DNA of 14,552 nucleotides from Bacillota bacterium (GCA_029007015.1 JAQXHB010000015.1:1-14552); one strand, 5' to 3'; positions 5,248 to 14,092 are shown, counted from the first letter of the stretch. A program made the numbers and translations. Notes: a model not told the origin generated them from the letters alone.

Positions 5248-6858
5248 ATGACCAAGTACATTTTTGTAACAGGCGGCGTTGTTTCAGGTCTGGGCAAGGG
5301 CATCACGGCAGCGTCACTGGGGCGCTTGCTCAAGGCGCGCGGGCTAAAGGTTGCGGCTCAAAAACTTGACCCTTATATCAATGTTGACCCCGGCACAATG
5401 AGTCCATATCAGCACGGCGAGGTGTTTGTCACCGAGGACGGCGCCGAGACCGACCTTGATTTGGGACATTACGAGCGCTTCATTGATGAGGACTTAAACA
5501 AGTTTTCCAACCTCACCACCGGCAAGGTGTACTGGCGTGTGCTTAACAAGGAGCGCCGCGGTGAGTATTTGGGACAGACCGTTCAGGTTATTCCGCACAT
5601 AACCAGCGAAATTAAAGATTTCATTTACAGCGTGGGCAAGAAAACCAACGCCGATGTGGTCATAACCGAAATCGGCGGTACCACCGGCGACATCGAGAGC
5701 CAGCCCTTTTTGGAGGCCATTCGTCAGGTCGGGCTGGAAGTCGGCCATGAAAATTCGCTGTTCATCCATGTCACGCTGGTGCCCTTCCTGCGCGGCTCCG
5801 ACGAGCACAAAACCAAGCCGACCCAGCACTCAGTCAAGGAGTTGCAGGGTATGGGCATCGCTCCCGACATCATCGTTTTGCGCTGTGACCAGCCGCTTGA
5901 GGAGAGCATTTTCAAAAAAATTGCGCTGTTTTGCAATGTTAAGCAGGACTGTGTAATCGAGAATATGACCATTCCGGTGCTGTACGAGGCGCCCATCATG
6001 CTCGAGCGCAGTCACTTCTCCGATATCGTTTGCCGCGAACTCGGGATAGACGCTCCCAAACCCGATTTGACCGACTGGAACAAGATGCTTGAACGCATCA
6101 AGAACCGCAGCCGCTCGGTGACCATCGGGCTGGTGGGCAAGTATGTTCAGCTTCACGACGCCTACCTTTCGGTGGCCGAGGCGCTCCGCCACGCCGGTTA
6201 TGAATACGGCTCACGGGTGCAAATTGAGTGGATAGACAGCGAAAGTGTCACCGATGCCAACGCAAAGGAAATTTTGGGTGGCTGCGACGGCATACTGGTT
6301 CCAGGCGGTTTCGGCGGCCGCGGAATCGAGGGCAAGATTGCTACGGCGCGTTATGCCCGCGAGAACAATGTGCCCTATCTCGGCATTTGTCTGGGCATGC
6401 AAATTGCGGTAATTGAGTTCGCACGCACCGTTTGCGGCCTTGCAGATGCAAATTCCGGTGAATTTGATGAAATTTCTGCAAATAAAGTTATTGACTTTAT
6501 GCCCGATCAGAATGATAATATAAATAAGGGCGGTACGCTGCGACTGGGTGCATACCCATGTTGTATCACCGCAGGCACCAAGATGGAGGCTTGCTACGGC
6601 GAGCGCACCATAAGCGAGCGCCACCGCCACCGCTACGAGTTCAACAATGATTACCGCGAGCGCCTGACCGAGGCCGGCATGGTCATCAGCGGTCTGTCGC
6701 CCGACGGCCACATTGTTGAAACTGTCGAGATACCCCAAAATGATTTTTATGTCGGAGTTCAGTTCCACCCCGAGTTCAAGAGCCGCCCCAACAGACCTCA
6801 TCCTCTGTTCAAGGGCCTTATTGAGGCGGCCATCAGAAAGCACGAGGCGGACAACTGA
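5248..6858 (+). CDS. pyrG: CTP synthase
   Basis: This enzyme converts UTP to CTP using ATP and glutamine-derived ammonia. The 536-residue length is normal. The N-terminal amidoligase domain (1 to about 265) opens with KYIFVTGGVVSGLGKGITAA, carrying the ATP-binding GGVVSGLGKG, followed by KLDPYINVDPGTMSP. The C-terminal class I glutamine amidotransferase domain has LVPGGFGGRG, nucleophile C381 in LGICLGMQ, and H507/E509 in QFHPEF. AAGGAG ends nine bases before the ATG. A consensus promoter and attenuator precede it, and purA follows after 30 bases, so the two probably form one transcript. Codons 399-427 are notably AT-rich compared with the rest. All catalytic residues are present. Confidence 0.97.
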   Translation: MTKYIFVTGGVVSGLGKGITAASLGRLLKARGLKVAAQKLDPYINVDPGTMSPYQHGEVFVTEDGAETDLDLGHYERFIDEDLNKFSNLTTGKVYWRVLNKERRGEYLGQTVQVIPHITSEIKDFIYSVGKKTNADVVITEIGGTTGDIESQPFLEAIRQVGLEVGHENSLFIHVTLVPFLRGSDEHKTKPTQHSVKELQGMGIAPDIIVLRCDQPLEESIFKKIALFCNVKQDCVIENMTIPVLYEAPIMLERSHFSDIVCRELGIDAPKPDLTDWNKMLERIKNRSRSVTIGLVGKYVQLHDAYLSVAEALRHAGYEYGSRVQIEWIDSESVTDANAKEILGGCDGILVPGGFGGRGIEGKIATARYARENNVPYLGICLGMQIAVIEFARTVCGLADANSGEFDEISANKVIDFMPDQNDNINKGGTLRLGAYPCCITAGTKMEACYGERTISERHRHRYEFNNDYRERLTEAGMVISGLSPDGHIVETVEIPQNDFYVGVQFHPEFKSRPNRPHPLFKGLIEAAIRKHEADN

Positions 6859-6888
6859 TTTTTCCGGCAAATGCAAAGGAGTAAAAAT

Positions 6889-8163
6889 ATGTTAACAGCA
6901 ATCGTAGGCATCAACTGGGGCGATGAGGGCAAGGGTCGCATGGTCGACCTGCTGTCCGAGCGCTATGACATTGTTTGTCGCTATCAGGGCGGTAATAACG
7001 CCGGCCACACAGTGGTAAACGAGCGCGGCAAATTCATTCTCAACCTCTTGCCCTCCGGCATTTTGCGCGACGAGACGGTCAATGTTATGGGTCCGGGCAT
7101 GGTTATCGACCTGGAGCATCTGTACGGCGAGGTAACCCGTCTGCGCGAGGGCGGCATCAATATCACACCCGACCACCTCAAAATAAGCGACCGCGCCACC
7201 ATTTGCATGCCCTACCACAAGTTGCTTGACTGCCTTGAGGAGGACAGACTGGCCGACAAGAAATTCGGCTCCACCCGCCGCGGCATCGCACCGGTCTATG
7301 CCGACAAGTATATGAAAAAGGCACTGCGCATGGGCGACTTGAAACATCCGGAACTGCTGCTTGAGCGCCTCGAGGGCATCATGGAGTGGAAAAACCTGAC
7401 CGTTCACGGCGGTTACGGCCACGAGAACATAACCGCCGAGAGCATGGTTGAGTGGCTGACAGAGTTCGGCGCTCCGTTTGTGCCCTACATCTGCGATACC
7501 ACCGAACTGCTCAGCAAGGCGGCCAAAGAGGGCAAGAACATCATGTTCGAGGCTCAACTGGGCGTTTTGCGCGATATTGACTTCGGCATTTACCCCTATA
7601 CCTCGTCATCGTCCACCATCGCCGCATATGCACCCATCGGTGCCGGTGTGCCGGGATGCAAGTTGGACGAGAGCATCGGCATCATCAAGGCTTACTCCAG
7701 TTGCGTGGGCGAGGGCCCGTTCACCTGCGAGATGTTCGGCAAGGAGGGCGACGACCTGCGTGAGGCAGGCGGCGAGTACGGTGCCGCTACCGGCCGTCCG
7801 CGCCGTGTGGGCGGATTTGATGTGGTTGCTTCGCGTTACGGCGTTATGATGCAGGGCGCGACTTGCCTGGCCCTGACCAAGATGGATGTGCTTGACAGTC
7901 TGGATAAAATTCCGGTCTGCGTGGCATACACCGTTGACGGCGAGCGCACCGACCGCTTCCCGGTGGGTGACGAACTGAACCGCGCCAAGCCGGTTTACGA
8001 GTATTTCGACGGCTGGAAATGCGACATCTCCAATTGCAGAAAGAAAGAGGAACTGCCTCAGGCGGCGCTCGACTACATAGCGTACATTGAGCGCGTGGTC
8101 GACTGCCCGATTAAGTATGTTTCGGTCGGCGCTGAGCGCGAGCAGTATATCGAAATGTACTGA
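6889..8163 (+). CDS. purA: adenylosuccinate synthase
   Basis: This enzyme joins IMP and aspartate using GTP, the first committed step to AMP. The 424-residue length fits. The GTP/IMP loop reads NWGDEGKGRMVD (9-20), with catalytic D12 and Arg where most homologues have Lys after GKG. H40 in NNAGHTV is the second catalytic residue. STRRGIAPVY, GATGRPRRVGGFD and LALTKMDVLD are the expected later blocks. The ATG at 6889 is preferred over the one at 6871 because AAGGAG (6876-6881) lies seven bases before it and the protein then starts at the family N-terminus. Grouping with pyrG places CTP and AMP synthesis together. A strong hairpin ends the transcript. Confidence 0.95.
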   Translation: MLTAIVGINWGDEGKGRMVDLLSERYDIVCRYQGGNNAGHTVVNERGKFILNLLPSGILRDETVNVMGPGMVIDLEHLYGEVTRLREGGINITPDHLKISDRATICMPYHKLLDCLEEDRLADKKFGSTRRGIAPVYADKYMKKALRMGDLKHPELLLERLEGIMEWKNLTVHGGYGHENITAESMVEWLTEFGAPFVPYICDTTELLSKAAKEGKNIMFEAQLGVLRDIDFGIYPYTSSSSTIAAYAPIGAGVPGCKLDESIGIIKAYSSCVGEGPFTCEMFGKEGDDLREAGGEYGAATGRPRRVGGFDVVASRYGVMMQGATCLALTKMDVLDSLDKIPVCVAYTVDGERTDRFPVGDELNRAKPVYEYFDGWKCDISNCRKKEELPQAALDYIAYIERVVDCPIKYVSVGAEREQYIEMY

Positions 8164-8179
8164 TAAATAAGTAAAAAAT

Positions 8180-8214
8180 AAACCGCATCCGAACTGTGAG
8201 TTCGGGTGCGGTTT
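8180..8214. terminator. bidirectional terminator between convergent purA and glyA
   Basis: A 16-bp stem (8180-8195 with 8199-8214, one G-U pair) with a three-base loop. The minus-strand tail has a six-T run, so it is strongest for glyA. The plus-strand tail is shorter (TTTACTG). Confidence 0.85.
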
Positions 8215-8229
8215 ACTGCTGTTTTCGGC

Positions 8230-9468
8230 TTATTCGTATATCGGGTGGCGGTCGCACAACTCGACCACTTCGCGGGTGATTTGCTCGCGGCTGTTCTCAT
8301 AGTCGGTGGCAACCAGTTTAATCCAGTGGGCGATAGATTTCATATCATCTTCACCGAAACCGCGCGAGGTAACGGCCGGCGTGCCGAGCCGTATTCCGCT
8401 GGTGACAAAGGGGCTTTCGGGGTCGTTGGGTATGGCATTCTTGTTGGCGGTGATGTGAACGGTGTCAAGGCGAGACTGCATCTCTTTGCCGGTCACGCCG
8501 AAGGAGCGCAGGTCAACCAAGCAGAGATGATTGTCGGTGCCGCCCGATACGATGCGGAAACCCTCCTCCTGCATGGCGGCGGCGAGCGCTTTGGAGTTGG
8601 CCAGCAGGCGGCGCTGATAGTCCTTGAACTCGTCGGTGAGTGCCTCGCCCAGCGCAACCGCCTTGGCCGCGATGATGTGCATGAGCGGGCCGCCCTGTGT
8701 GCCCGGAAAAACAGCCTTGTCAATCTGCTTGGCAAACTGCTCTTTGCACAGAATGAGACCGCCGCGCGGGCCGCGCAGTGTCTTGTGCGTGGTGGTGGTT
8801 ACCACATCGGCATAGGGCACGGGGCTCGGGTGGAGGCCGGCGGCCACCAGACCGGCAATGTGCGCCATGTCGACTATGTAATAGGCGCCCACTTGGTCGG
8901 CAATCTCGCGTATGCGGGCAAAGTCGATGGTGCGCGAATATGCGCTGGCGCCGGCAATAATCATTTTGGGCTTGCACTCAAGCGCGATGCGGAGCATCTC
9001 ATCGTAATCGAGCATTTCGGTCTCATCATCAACGCTGTAGGGCACGATGTTGAAATACTTGCCCGAAATATTTACCGGTGAGCCGTGTGAGAGATGACCG
9101 CCATGGGCAAGATTGAGGCCCATTACTGTGTCACCCTGCTCAAGCAGGGCAAAAAAGACGGCCAGGTTGGCGCTGGCACCGCTGTGGGGCTGAACATTGG
9201 CGTGTTCGGCGCCGAACAGTTGCTTGGCGCGCTCGCGTGCGATGTTTTCGACCACATCGACACATTCACAGCCGCCGTAGTAGCGCTTGCCGGGGTAGCC
9301 CTCGGCGTATTTATTGGTCAAAACAGTACCGGCGGCAAGCAGTACCCCCTTGGACACAATGTTCTCAGACGCAATCAGTTCGATGTTGTGCTGCTGACGG
9401 TTAAGTTCGTCGTTGCAGGCGGCATAAACCTCGGCGTCATAGTTTTGCAGTTGATCAAAAAAGTTCAT
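8230..9468 (-). CDS. glyA: serine hydroxymethyltransferase
   Basis: This PLP enzyme interconverts serine and glycine with transfer of a one-carbon unit to tetrahydrofolate. The 412-residue length is typical. Landmarks: ELIASENIVS (30-39), the glycine-rich YPGKRYYGG (58-66), HGGHLSHG (122-129), D200 and H203 in YIVDMAHIAGL, and the PLP lysine K229 in TTTTHKTLRGPRGG. The start at 9468 is chosen over an upstream in-frame ATG because AAGGGG lies about eight bases before it and the protein then begins MNFFDQLQ, as homologues do. It is convergent with purA, and a LysR-type gene lies immediately upstream on the same strand. It has its own promoter. Confidence 0.96.
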   Translation of the reverse strand: MNFFDQLQNYDAEVYAACNDELNRQQHNIELIASENIVSKGVLLAAGTVLTNKYAEGYPGKRYYGGCECVDVVENIARERAKQLFGAEHANVQPHSGASANLAVFFALLEQGDTVMGLNLAHGGHLSHGSPVNISGKYFNIVPYSVDDETEMLDYDEMLRIALECKPKMIIAGASAYSRTIDFARIREIADQVGAYYIVDMAHIAGLVAAGLHPSPVPYADVVTTTTHKTLRGPRGGLILCKEQFAKQIDKAVFPGTQGGPLMHIIAAKAVALGEALTDEFKDYQRRLLANSKALAAAMQEEGFRIVSGGTDNHLCLVDLRSFGVTGKEMQSRLDTVHITANKNAIPNDPESPFVTSGIRLGTPAVTSRGFGEDDMKSIAHWIKLVATDYENSREQITREVVELCDRHPIYE

Positions 9469-9511
9469 TAAAACATCCCCTTGCGATTTTTCGGTGTTTA
9501 TTATGTTTATA

Positions 9512-9540
9512 ATAATAAGGCATGCCGGTGAGAAATGCAA
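9512..9540 (-). promoter_or_regulatory. glyA promoter
   Basis: On the minus strand TTGCAT (9535-9540), a 17-base spacer and TATTAT (9512-9517). The spacer holds the perfect palindrome GGCATGCC (9519-9526). TTATTAT-GTTT-ATAATAA (9498-9515) overlaps the -10 and start point and could be an operator or merely AT-rich promoter sequence. Confidence 0.6.
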
Positions 9541-9546
9541 GCCCCA

Positions 9547-10398
9547 TTATTGCGCGCCGTACAGAGAACAGATGGACGACAGCACCGACCATGCCGCTTC
9601 TGACATAGGCGATAACGGATTGTGTATGATGCAGATGTCCGACTGCAAATCCAAACAGTCGATGTGACTGCATGTAATATCGCTGTGCGATTTGGTGGCC
9701 GAGTGGGGGACAATGGCCACACCGATTCCTCGGCGCGCCCATTCGACCGCCGTGCGCGCGTCGTCGCAAATGCACACATACGCCGCCGATAGCCTGTGGC
9801 GAGCGAATGTGCGCTCAATCACCTCTGCCCAGCGGCGGTAAATGATGAGCGGCTGTTCGGCCAGCTTACTGAGGGTGATGCGCTCACTGCCGTATCCGAC
9901 GGCAACGATGGTTTCGTCAGTCAGCCGGACGCAGGTGAGATCATCGGCCGAAAACGGGGTGCGCACAACTGCAAATTCGACCAGCCCGCGGCGCACACTT
10001 TCGACCAACTGATAGGTGTTGGCCTCAGTCAATTCAAAGGATATATCGGGCATGCTCGGTCTCAGCCGGGCAATCCAATCGGCCAGAAGGGTGCTGCCGA
10101 CCGAGGACACCACACCCATACGCACGCTGTGCATGCCCGTTACGGCAGAGCGCGCGTCAATGAGCGCCAGCCTTTCCAACTCCAGCATACTGCGCGCGCG
10201 CTCGTAAAGCAGACGCCCTGCGTCGGTCATGCGCACTCGGCGTGTGCCGCGAATGAGCAGAGGCACGCCGACCTCCTGCTCAAGCAGTTTGATTTGTGTG
10301 CTGAGAGGCGGTTGTGACATATACAGCCGTTTTGCGGCGGCGGTTATACTGCCCTCGTCAACAACGGTGACAAAGTACCTCAGTCGCTTTAATTCCAT
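9547..10398 (-). CDS. LysR-family transcriptional regulator
   Basis: The 283-residue protein starts MELKRLRYFVTVVDEGSITA with the family winged helix-turn-helix (residues 1 to about 60, including KRLYMSQPPLSTQIKLLEQEVG), a linker helix (about 60-88) and a periplasmic-binding-protein-like effector domain (about 90-283). GGAAGTG serves as ribosome binding site. It diverges from the ABC exporter genes across a 115-base gap with a candidate LysR box, and glyA lies 78 bases downstream on the same strand. By the usual LysR arrangement the divergent exporter is the likeliest target. The effector cannot be deduced. Confidence 0.92.
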   Translation of the reverse strand: MELKRLRYFVTVVDEGSITAAAKRLYMSQPPLSTQIKLLEQEVGVPLLIRGTRRVRMTDAGRLLYERARSMLELERLALIDARSAVTGMHSVRMGVVSSVGSTLLADWIARLRPSMPDISFELTEANTYQLVESVRRGLVEFAVVRTPFSADDLTCVRLTDETIVAVGYGSERITLSKLAEQPLIIYRRWAEVIERTFARHRLSAAYVCICDDARTAVEWARRGIGVAIVPHSATKSHSDITCSHIDCLDLQSDICIIHNPLSPMSEAAWSVLSSICSLYGAQ

Positions 10399-10421
10399 AG
10401 CATCACTTCCATATCAAAATA

Positions 10422-10436
10422 ATATGCAATGTATAT
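10422..10436. promoter_or_regulatory. candidate LysR box in the divergent intergenic region
   Basis: ATATGCAATGTATAT is an imperfect 15-bp dyad containing T-N11-A (T10423, A10435), the generic LysR recognition form. It lies between the two divergent starts, nearer to the regulator. Confidence 0.4.
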
Positions 10437-10467
10437 AAAACAAATATTTTTCGTATGTTTACTACTA

Positions 10468-10476
10468 TGATATAAT
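10468..10476 (+). promoter_or_regulatory. extended -10 promoter of the ABC exporter operon
   Basis: TGATATAAT: TG one base before a perfect TATAAT (10471-10476). The hexamer at -35 (TTTTCG) is poor, which fits a promoter that needs an activator. Confidence 0.55.
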
Positions 10477-10513
10477 ATATTGGCAAAAACATCAAGCAAA
10501 GCGGTGAAAAAAT

Positions 10514-12244
10514 TTGAAAAAACTGATGAAATACTTGCGCGGCTTTCGGCGCGACTGCGTGATGAGCCCTCTGTTTAAACTGCTCGAGGCCACGCTTGAG
10601 TTGTTCGTGCCGCTGGTTATGGCGTCGATCATCGACCGCGGCATCGGTGTGCAGGGCGGCGATAAACCCTATATCTACAAGATGTGCGGACTGCTGGTGG
10701 TGCTTGGACTGGTCGGGCTGGTTTGTGCCATTTCGGCGCAGTACTTTGCGGCGCGTGCGGCCGTCGGGTTTTCGGCCCGTATCAAGTCGGAACTGTTCAG
10801 GCGCATACAGTCGCTGTCATATCAGGATTTGGACAATCTCGGCACCTCCACACTCATAACCAGACTGACCAGCGACATAAATCAGGTGCAAACGGGAGTC
10901 AATTTGGTGCTCCGTCTGGTGCTCCGTTCTCCCTTTGTTGTGTTCGGTGCGATGATAATGGCCTTTACCGTCGATACACAGGCGGCGCTCGTATTTGCCG
11001 TGGCGATACCGGTGCTCTCGGCGGCGGTTTTCGGCATTATGCTTATTTGTATCCCTTTTTACCGCAAGGTACAGCACCGTCTTGACGCCGTGCTGCTCCG
11101 CATCAGGGAAAACTTGAGCGGAGTGCGTGTCCTGCGCGCCTTTTGCAAGCAGCCGGATGAGAAAAAGCGCTTTGAGCGCCAGAACGCCGATTTGACCGCC
11201 GCCAACATATTTGTAGGGCGCATATCGGCCATAATGAATCCGCTAACCTATGTTATTGTCAATCTGGCTATAGTCGCGCTGGTGTATATCGGCGGCGTCA
11301 GGGTTAACAGCGGCTCGCTCACTCAGGGCGAAGTGGTTGCGCTGTATAACTACATGTCGCAGATACTGGTTGAACTGGTCAAGTTGGCCAATCTCATTAT
11401 CACCGTGACCAAGTCGTTTGCCTGTGCCGACCGTTTAAGTGCAGTGCTCGATACACAGCCGAGCATGCAGTACGGACAAAGCGGCATTACCGACGGCGAT
11501 ATCGAGTTTCGCGGTGTTTCTCTGCGCTATGACGGCGCCGGCGATGACATCCTCACCGATATCAACTTTACCGCGCCGGCCGGCTCGACCGTCGGAATAA
11601 TCGGCGGCACCGGCTCGGGCAAAAGCAGTCTGATAAACCTTATACCGCGCTTTTACGACGCCACCGAGGGGCAGGTACTCATCGGCGGCACCGATGTGCG
11701 CGACATGAGTCAGTCGGCACTGCGCGAGCACATCGGCGTCGTGCCTCAGCGCGCCGCCCTCTTTGCGGGGACAATACGCGACAATCTGCGCTTGGGGTGC
11801 GATGTGAGCGATGAGCAGCTCATGCAGGCGGCTCAGGCGGCTCAGGCCGCCGACATAATCGCGTCCAAGGAGGGCGGGCTGGACGCTGTTATCGAACAGC
11901 ACGGCCGCAATCTGTCCGGAGGCCAGCGGCAGCGCCTGACCGTTGCCCGCGCCCTCGCGCGTCAGCCGCGCGTGCTCATACTCGATGACAGCGCGTCGGC
12001 CCTCGACTACGCGACCGATGCGGCACTTCGCGAGGCTATACGCAATCTGCCGTGGCACCCGACCGTTTTCATTGTTTCACAGCGCGCCTCCAGCGTGCGC
12101 GGCGCCGATATGATAGTGGTGCTTGATGACGGTCGCGTTGCCGATATCGGCACCAGTGAGCAACTGCTCGGGCGGTGCGAACTTTACCGCGAAATTTACT
12201 ACACTCAGTATGAAAGGCAGGCGGATAACGATGTCGAACAGTAA
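10514..12244 (+). CDS. ABC exporter half-transporter with degenerate ATPase motifs (heterodimer subunit 1)
   Basis: The 576-residue protein has a six-helix ABC type-I exporter membrane domain (about 1-310) and a nucleotide-binding domain (about 330-570). Walker A GGTGSGKS (364-371, K370) and signature LSGGQ (467-471) are intact. Walker B reads LILDD, so the catalytic Glu is Asp at 492, and the switch His is Gln at 523 (IVSQR). This matches the degenerate subunit of heterodimeric exporters such as TM287/288 or LmrCD. The TTG start at 10514 is chosen because GCGGTGA lies seven bases upstream. An ATG four codons later lacks a properly spaced site. The gene overlaps the next by 14 bases. The substrate is unknown; drugs, lipids or peptides are possible. 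Confidence 0.9.
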   Translation: MKKLMKYLRGFRRDCVMSPLFKLLEATLELFVPLVMASIIDRGIGVQGGDKPYIYKMCGLLVVLGLVGLVCAISAQYFAARAAVGFSARIKSELFRRIQSLSYQDLDNLGTSTLITRLTSDINQVQTGVNLVLRLVLRSPFVVFGAMIMAFTVDTQAALVFAVAIPVLSAAVFGIMLICIPFYRKVQHRLDAVLLRIRENLSGVRVLRAFCKQPDEKKRFERQNADLTAANIFVGRISAIMNPLTYVIVNLAIVALVYIGGVRVNSGSLTQGEVVALYNYMSQILVELVKLANLIITVTKSFACADRLSAVLDTQPSMQYGQSGITDGDIEFRGVSLRYDGAGDDILTDINFTAPAGSTVGIIGGTGSGKSSLINLIPRFYDATEGQVLIGGTDVRDMSQSALREHIGVVPQRAALFAGTIRDNLRLGCDVSDEQLMQAAQAAQAADIIASKEGGLDAVIEQHGRNLSGGQRQRLTVARALARQPRVLILDDSASALDYATDAALREAIRNLPWHPTVFIVSQRASSVRGADMIVVLDDGRVADIGTSEQLLGRCELYREIYYTQYERQADNDVEQ

Positions 12245-13982
12245 GGGCAAAAAACGGACAGCCGCACTTCGCACCCTACATTATATCAAGTCGTACACGC
12301 CGCTCATCGTCGTTTCGCTGCTTTTCGCGGCGGTCAATGTACTGCTGACACTGTATATACCGATAGTTGTCGGTGATGCAATAGATTTGATGATAGGCGC
12401 CGGTCGGGTCGATTTTGCCGCGCTCAAGCCGCTTCTGATACGGGTTGTGGCGTGCGCCACCACCGCCGCGCTGGCTCAGTGGCTGATGTCGCTGATAAAT
12501 AACCGCGTGACCTACTGCGTCGTGCGCGATGTGCGCGGCGCCGCATTTAAAAAGTTGCAGATACTGCCGCTGTCATACATCGACAGCCAAGGAAGCGGCG
12601 ACATCATCAGCCGAATGGTGGCCGATGTTGACCAGTTTGCCGACGGATTGCTGATGGGCTTTTCGCAGTTTTTCACCGGCATAATGACCATCATCTGCAC
12701 GCTGGTGTTTATGCTAAAACTCAACTTCGGGATAGCGCTGGTGGTTATATTTATCACGCCGGTTTCGCTGTTTGTGGCCGCGTTTATAGCCAAGCGCACC
12801 TATTCAATGTTCAATTTGCAGTCGCGCACGCGCGCCGAGCAGACCTCGCTGATCGACGAGATGATAACCGAGCAGAAGGTGGTGCGCGCCTTTGGATACG
12901 AGCAACATTCACAACAACGGTTTGACGATGTCAATGAGCGTCTGCGCCGACACAGTTTGCGAGCGACCTTCTTTTCCTCCATCACCAATCCCAGCACGCG
13001 ATTTGTAAATGCGCTTGTATATGCCGGCGTCGGGCTGACGGGCGCACTTGCGGCCATTGGCGGCGGCATATCGGTCGGCGGGCTGTCCTGCTTTTTGAAC
13101 TACGCCGGTCAGTACACCAAGCCGTTTAATGAGATTTCCGGCGTTATAGCCGAACTGCAAAACGCGCTTGCATGCGCCGAGCGCATATTTGATTTAATTG
13201 AAACCGAGGGCGAAACCCCCGATGACGGCAAAACCGCTCTGCCGCAGCCACTGCGCGGCGAGGTGCGGTTTGAAGATGTCAGTTTTTCATATTCGCCCGA
13301 CCGCCCGCTGCTGCAGAACATCAATCTGGATGTACGCGTGGGTCAGCATGTCGCCATTGTCTGCCCGACCGGATGCGGCAAGACCACCCTCATCAACCTG
13401 CTGATGCGATTTTTCGATGTTAACGGCGGCCGCATAGTCATTGACGGCGAGGACATACGCGATGTAACACGCCAAAGTCTGCGCAACGGCATCGGCATGG
13501 TACTGCAGGAAACATGGCTGCAAAGCGGCACCATACGCGACAACATCACCCTCGGCAAGCCGGACGCCACGCAGGAGGAGGTGGTCGCCGCCGCCAAGGC
13601 AGCGCACGCCCACAGTTTTATCAAGCGTCTGCCAAAAGGATACGACACCGTTATCGGTGAGGACGGCGGCAGTCTGTCGCAGGGTCAGCGTCAGTTGTTG
13701 TGCATCACGCGGCTGATGCTCTGTAATCCGCCCATGCTCATTCTGGACGAGGCCACCTCATCTATCGACACGCGCACCGAACAGCGCATACAGCGCGCTT
13801 TTGCCAATTTGATGGAGGGACGCACGACATTCATCGTCGCCCACCGGCTTTCAACCATCAGAGAGGCCGACATGATACTGGTCATGAAGGACGGCAACAT
13901 CATCGAACAGGGCACACACGCCGAGTTGCTTGCGGCCGACGGCTTTTACCGTACGCTGTATAACAGCCAGTTTGCAAAATAA
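12231..13982 (+). CDS. ABC exporter half-transporter with catalytic Walker B (heterodimer subunit 2)
   Basis: The 583-residue protein has a basic N-terminal tail (SKGKKR), six membrane segments (about 20-320) and a nucleotide-binding domain (about 345-580). Walker A is CPTGCGKT (378-385), with Cys at the usual first Gly. The Q-loop is MVLQETWL. The signature is LSQGQ (482-486) instead of LSGGQ. Walker B LILDE with catalytic E507 and switch H538 in VAHRLST are intact. These features complement subunit 1, so the pair should form one hydrolytic and one degenerate site. The ATG at 12231 lies seven bases after AGGCGG and within the end of the first gene. Earlier in-frame ATGs have no ribosome binding site. 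Confidence 0.9.
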   Translation: MSNSKGKKRTAALRTLHYIKSYTPLIVVSLLFAAVNVLLTLYIPIVVGDAIDLMIGAGRVDFAALKPLLIRVVACATTAALAQWLMSLINNRVTYCVVRDVRGAAFKKLQILPLSYIDSQGSGDIISRMVADVDQFADGLLMGFSQFFTGIMTIICTLVFMLKLNFGIALVVIFITPVSLFVAAFIAKRTYSMFNLQSRTRAEQTSLIDEMITEQKVVRAFGYEQHSQQRFDDVNERLRRHSLRATFFSSITNPSTRFVNALVYAGVGLTGALAAIGGGISVGGLSCFLNYAGQYTKPFNEISGVIAELQNALACAERIFDLIETEGETPDDGKTALPQPLRGEVRFEDVSFSYSPDRPLLQNINLDVRVGQHVAIVCPTGCGKTTLINLLMRFFDVNGGRIVIDGEDIRDVTRQSLRNGIGMVLQETWLQSGTIRDNITLGKPDATQEEVVAAAKAAHAHSFIKRLPKGYDTVIGEDGGSLSQGQRQLLCITRLMLCNPPMLILDEATSSIDTRTEQRIQRAFANLMEGRTTFIVAHRLSTIREADMILVMKDGNIIEQGTHAELLAADGFYRTLYNSQFAK

Positions 13983-13992
13983 CGGGCGGTAC

Positions 13993-14025
13993 GCGGCGGC
14001 GACGGTTTACCACTGTCGCCGCCGC
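13993..14025 (+). other. strong GC-rich hairpin after the exporter operon
   Basis: A 14-bp stem (13993-14006 with 14012-14025, one G-U pair) and a five-base loop. No T-tract follows, so it is not a textbook intrinsic terminator. It may act as an mRNA 3'-end stabiliser or a Rho-independent pause. Confidence 0.5.
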
Positions 14026-14063
14026 AGAACCTGAAATAAGTTTAAATTATGCGCCGAAATTTC

Positions 14064-14092
14064 TTGACATGAACTCACGATTGTGTTATTAT
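14064..14092 (+). promoter_or_regulatory. promoter of the tRNA-Ser pair
   Basis: TTGACA (14064-14069), a 17-base spacer and TATTAT (14087-14092). The start is expected near 14099, nine bases before the first mature tRNA. Confidence 0.8.

Noticed and set aside
8206..9081. 291-codon open frame on the plus strand opposite glyA
   Set aside because: It is the antisense shadow of a GC-rich, clearly identified glyA. It begins in the glyA terminator region and has no family features.
10514..12244. First ABC subunit as an inactivated gene because of lost Glu and His
   Set aside because: The replacements are the standard ones in degenerate subunits of heterodimers and are matched by the altered signature in the partner.
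13993..14025. Intrinsic terminator after the exporter operon
   Set aside because: The hairpin is strong but is followed by AGAACCTGAAATAAG with no T-tract, so it is listed only as a hairpin.
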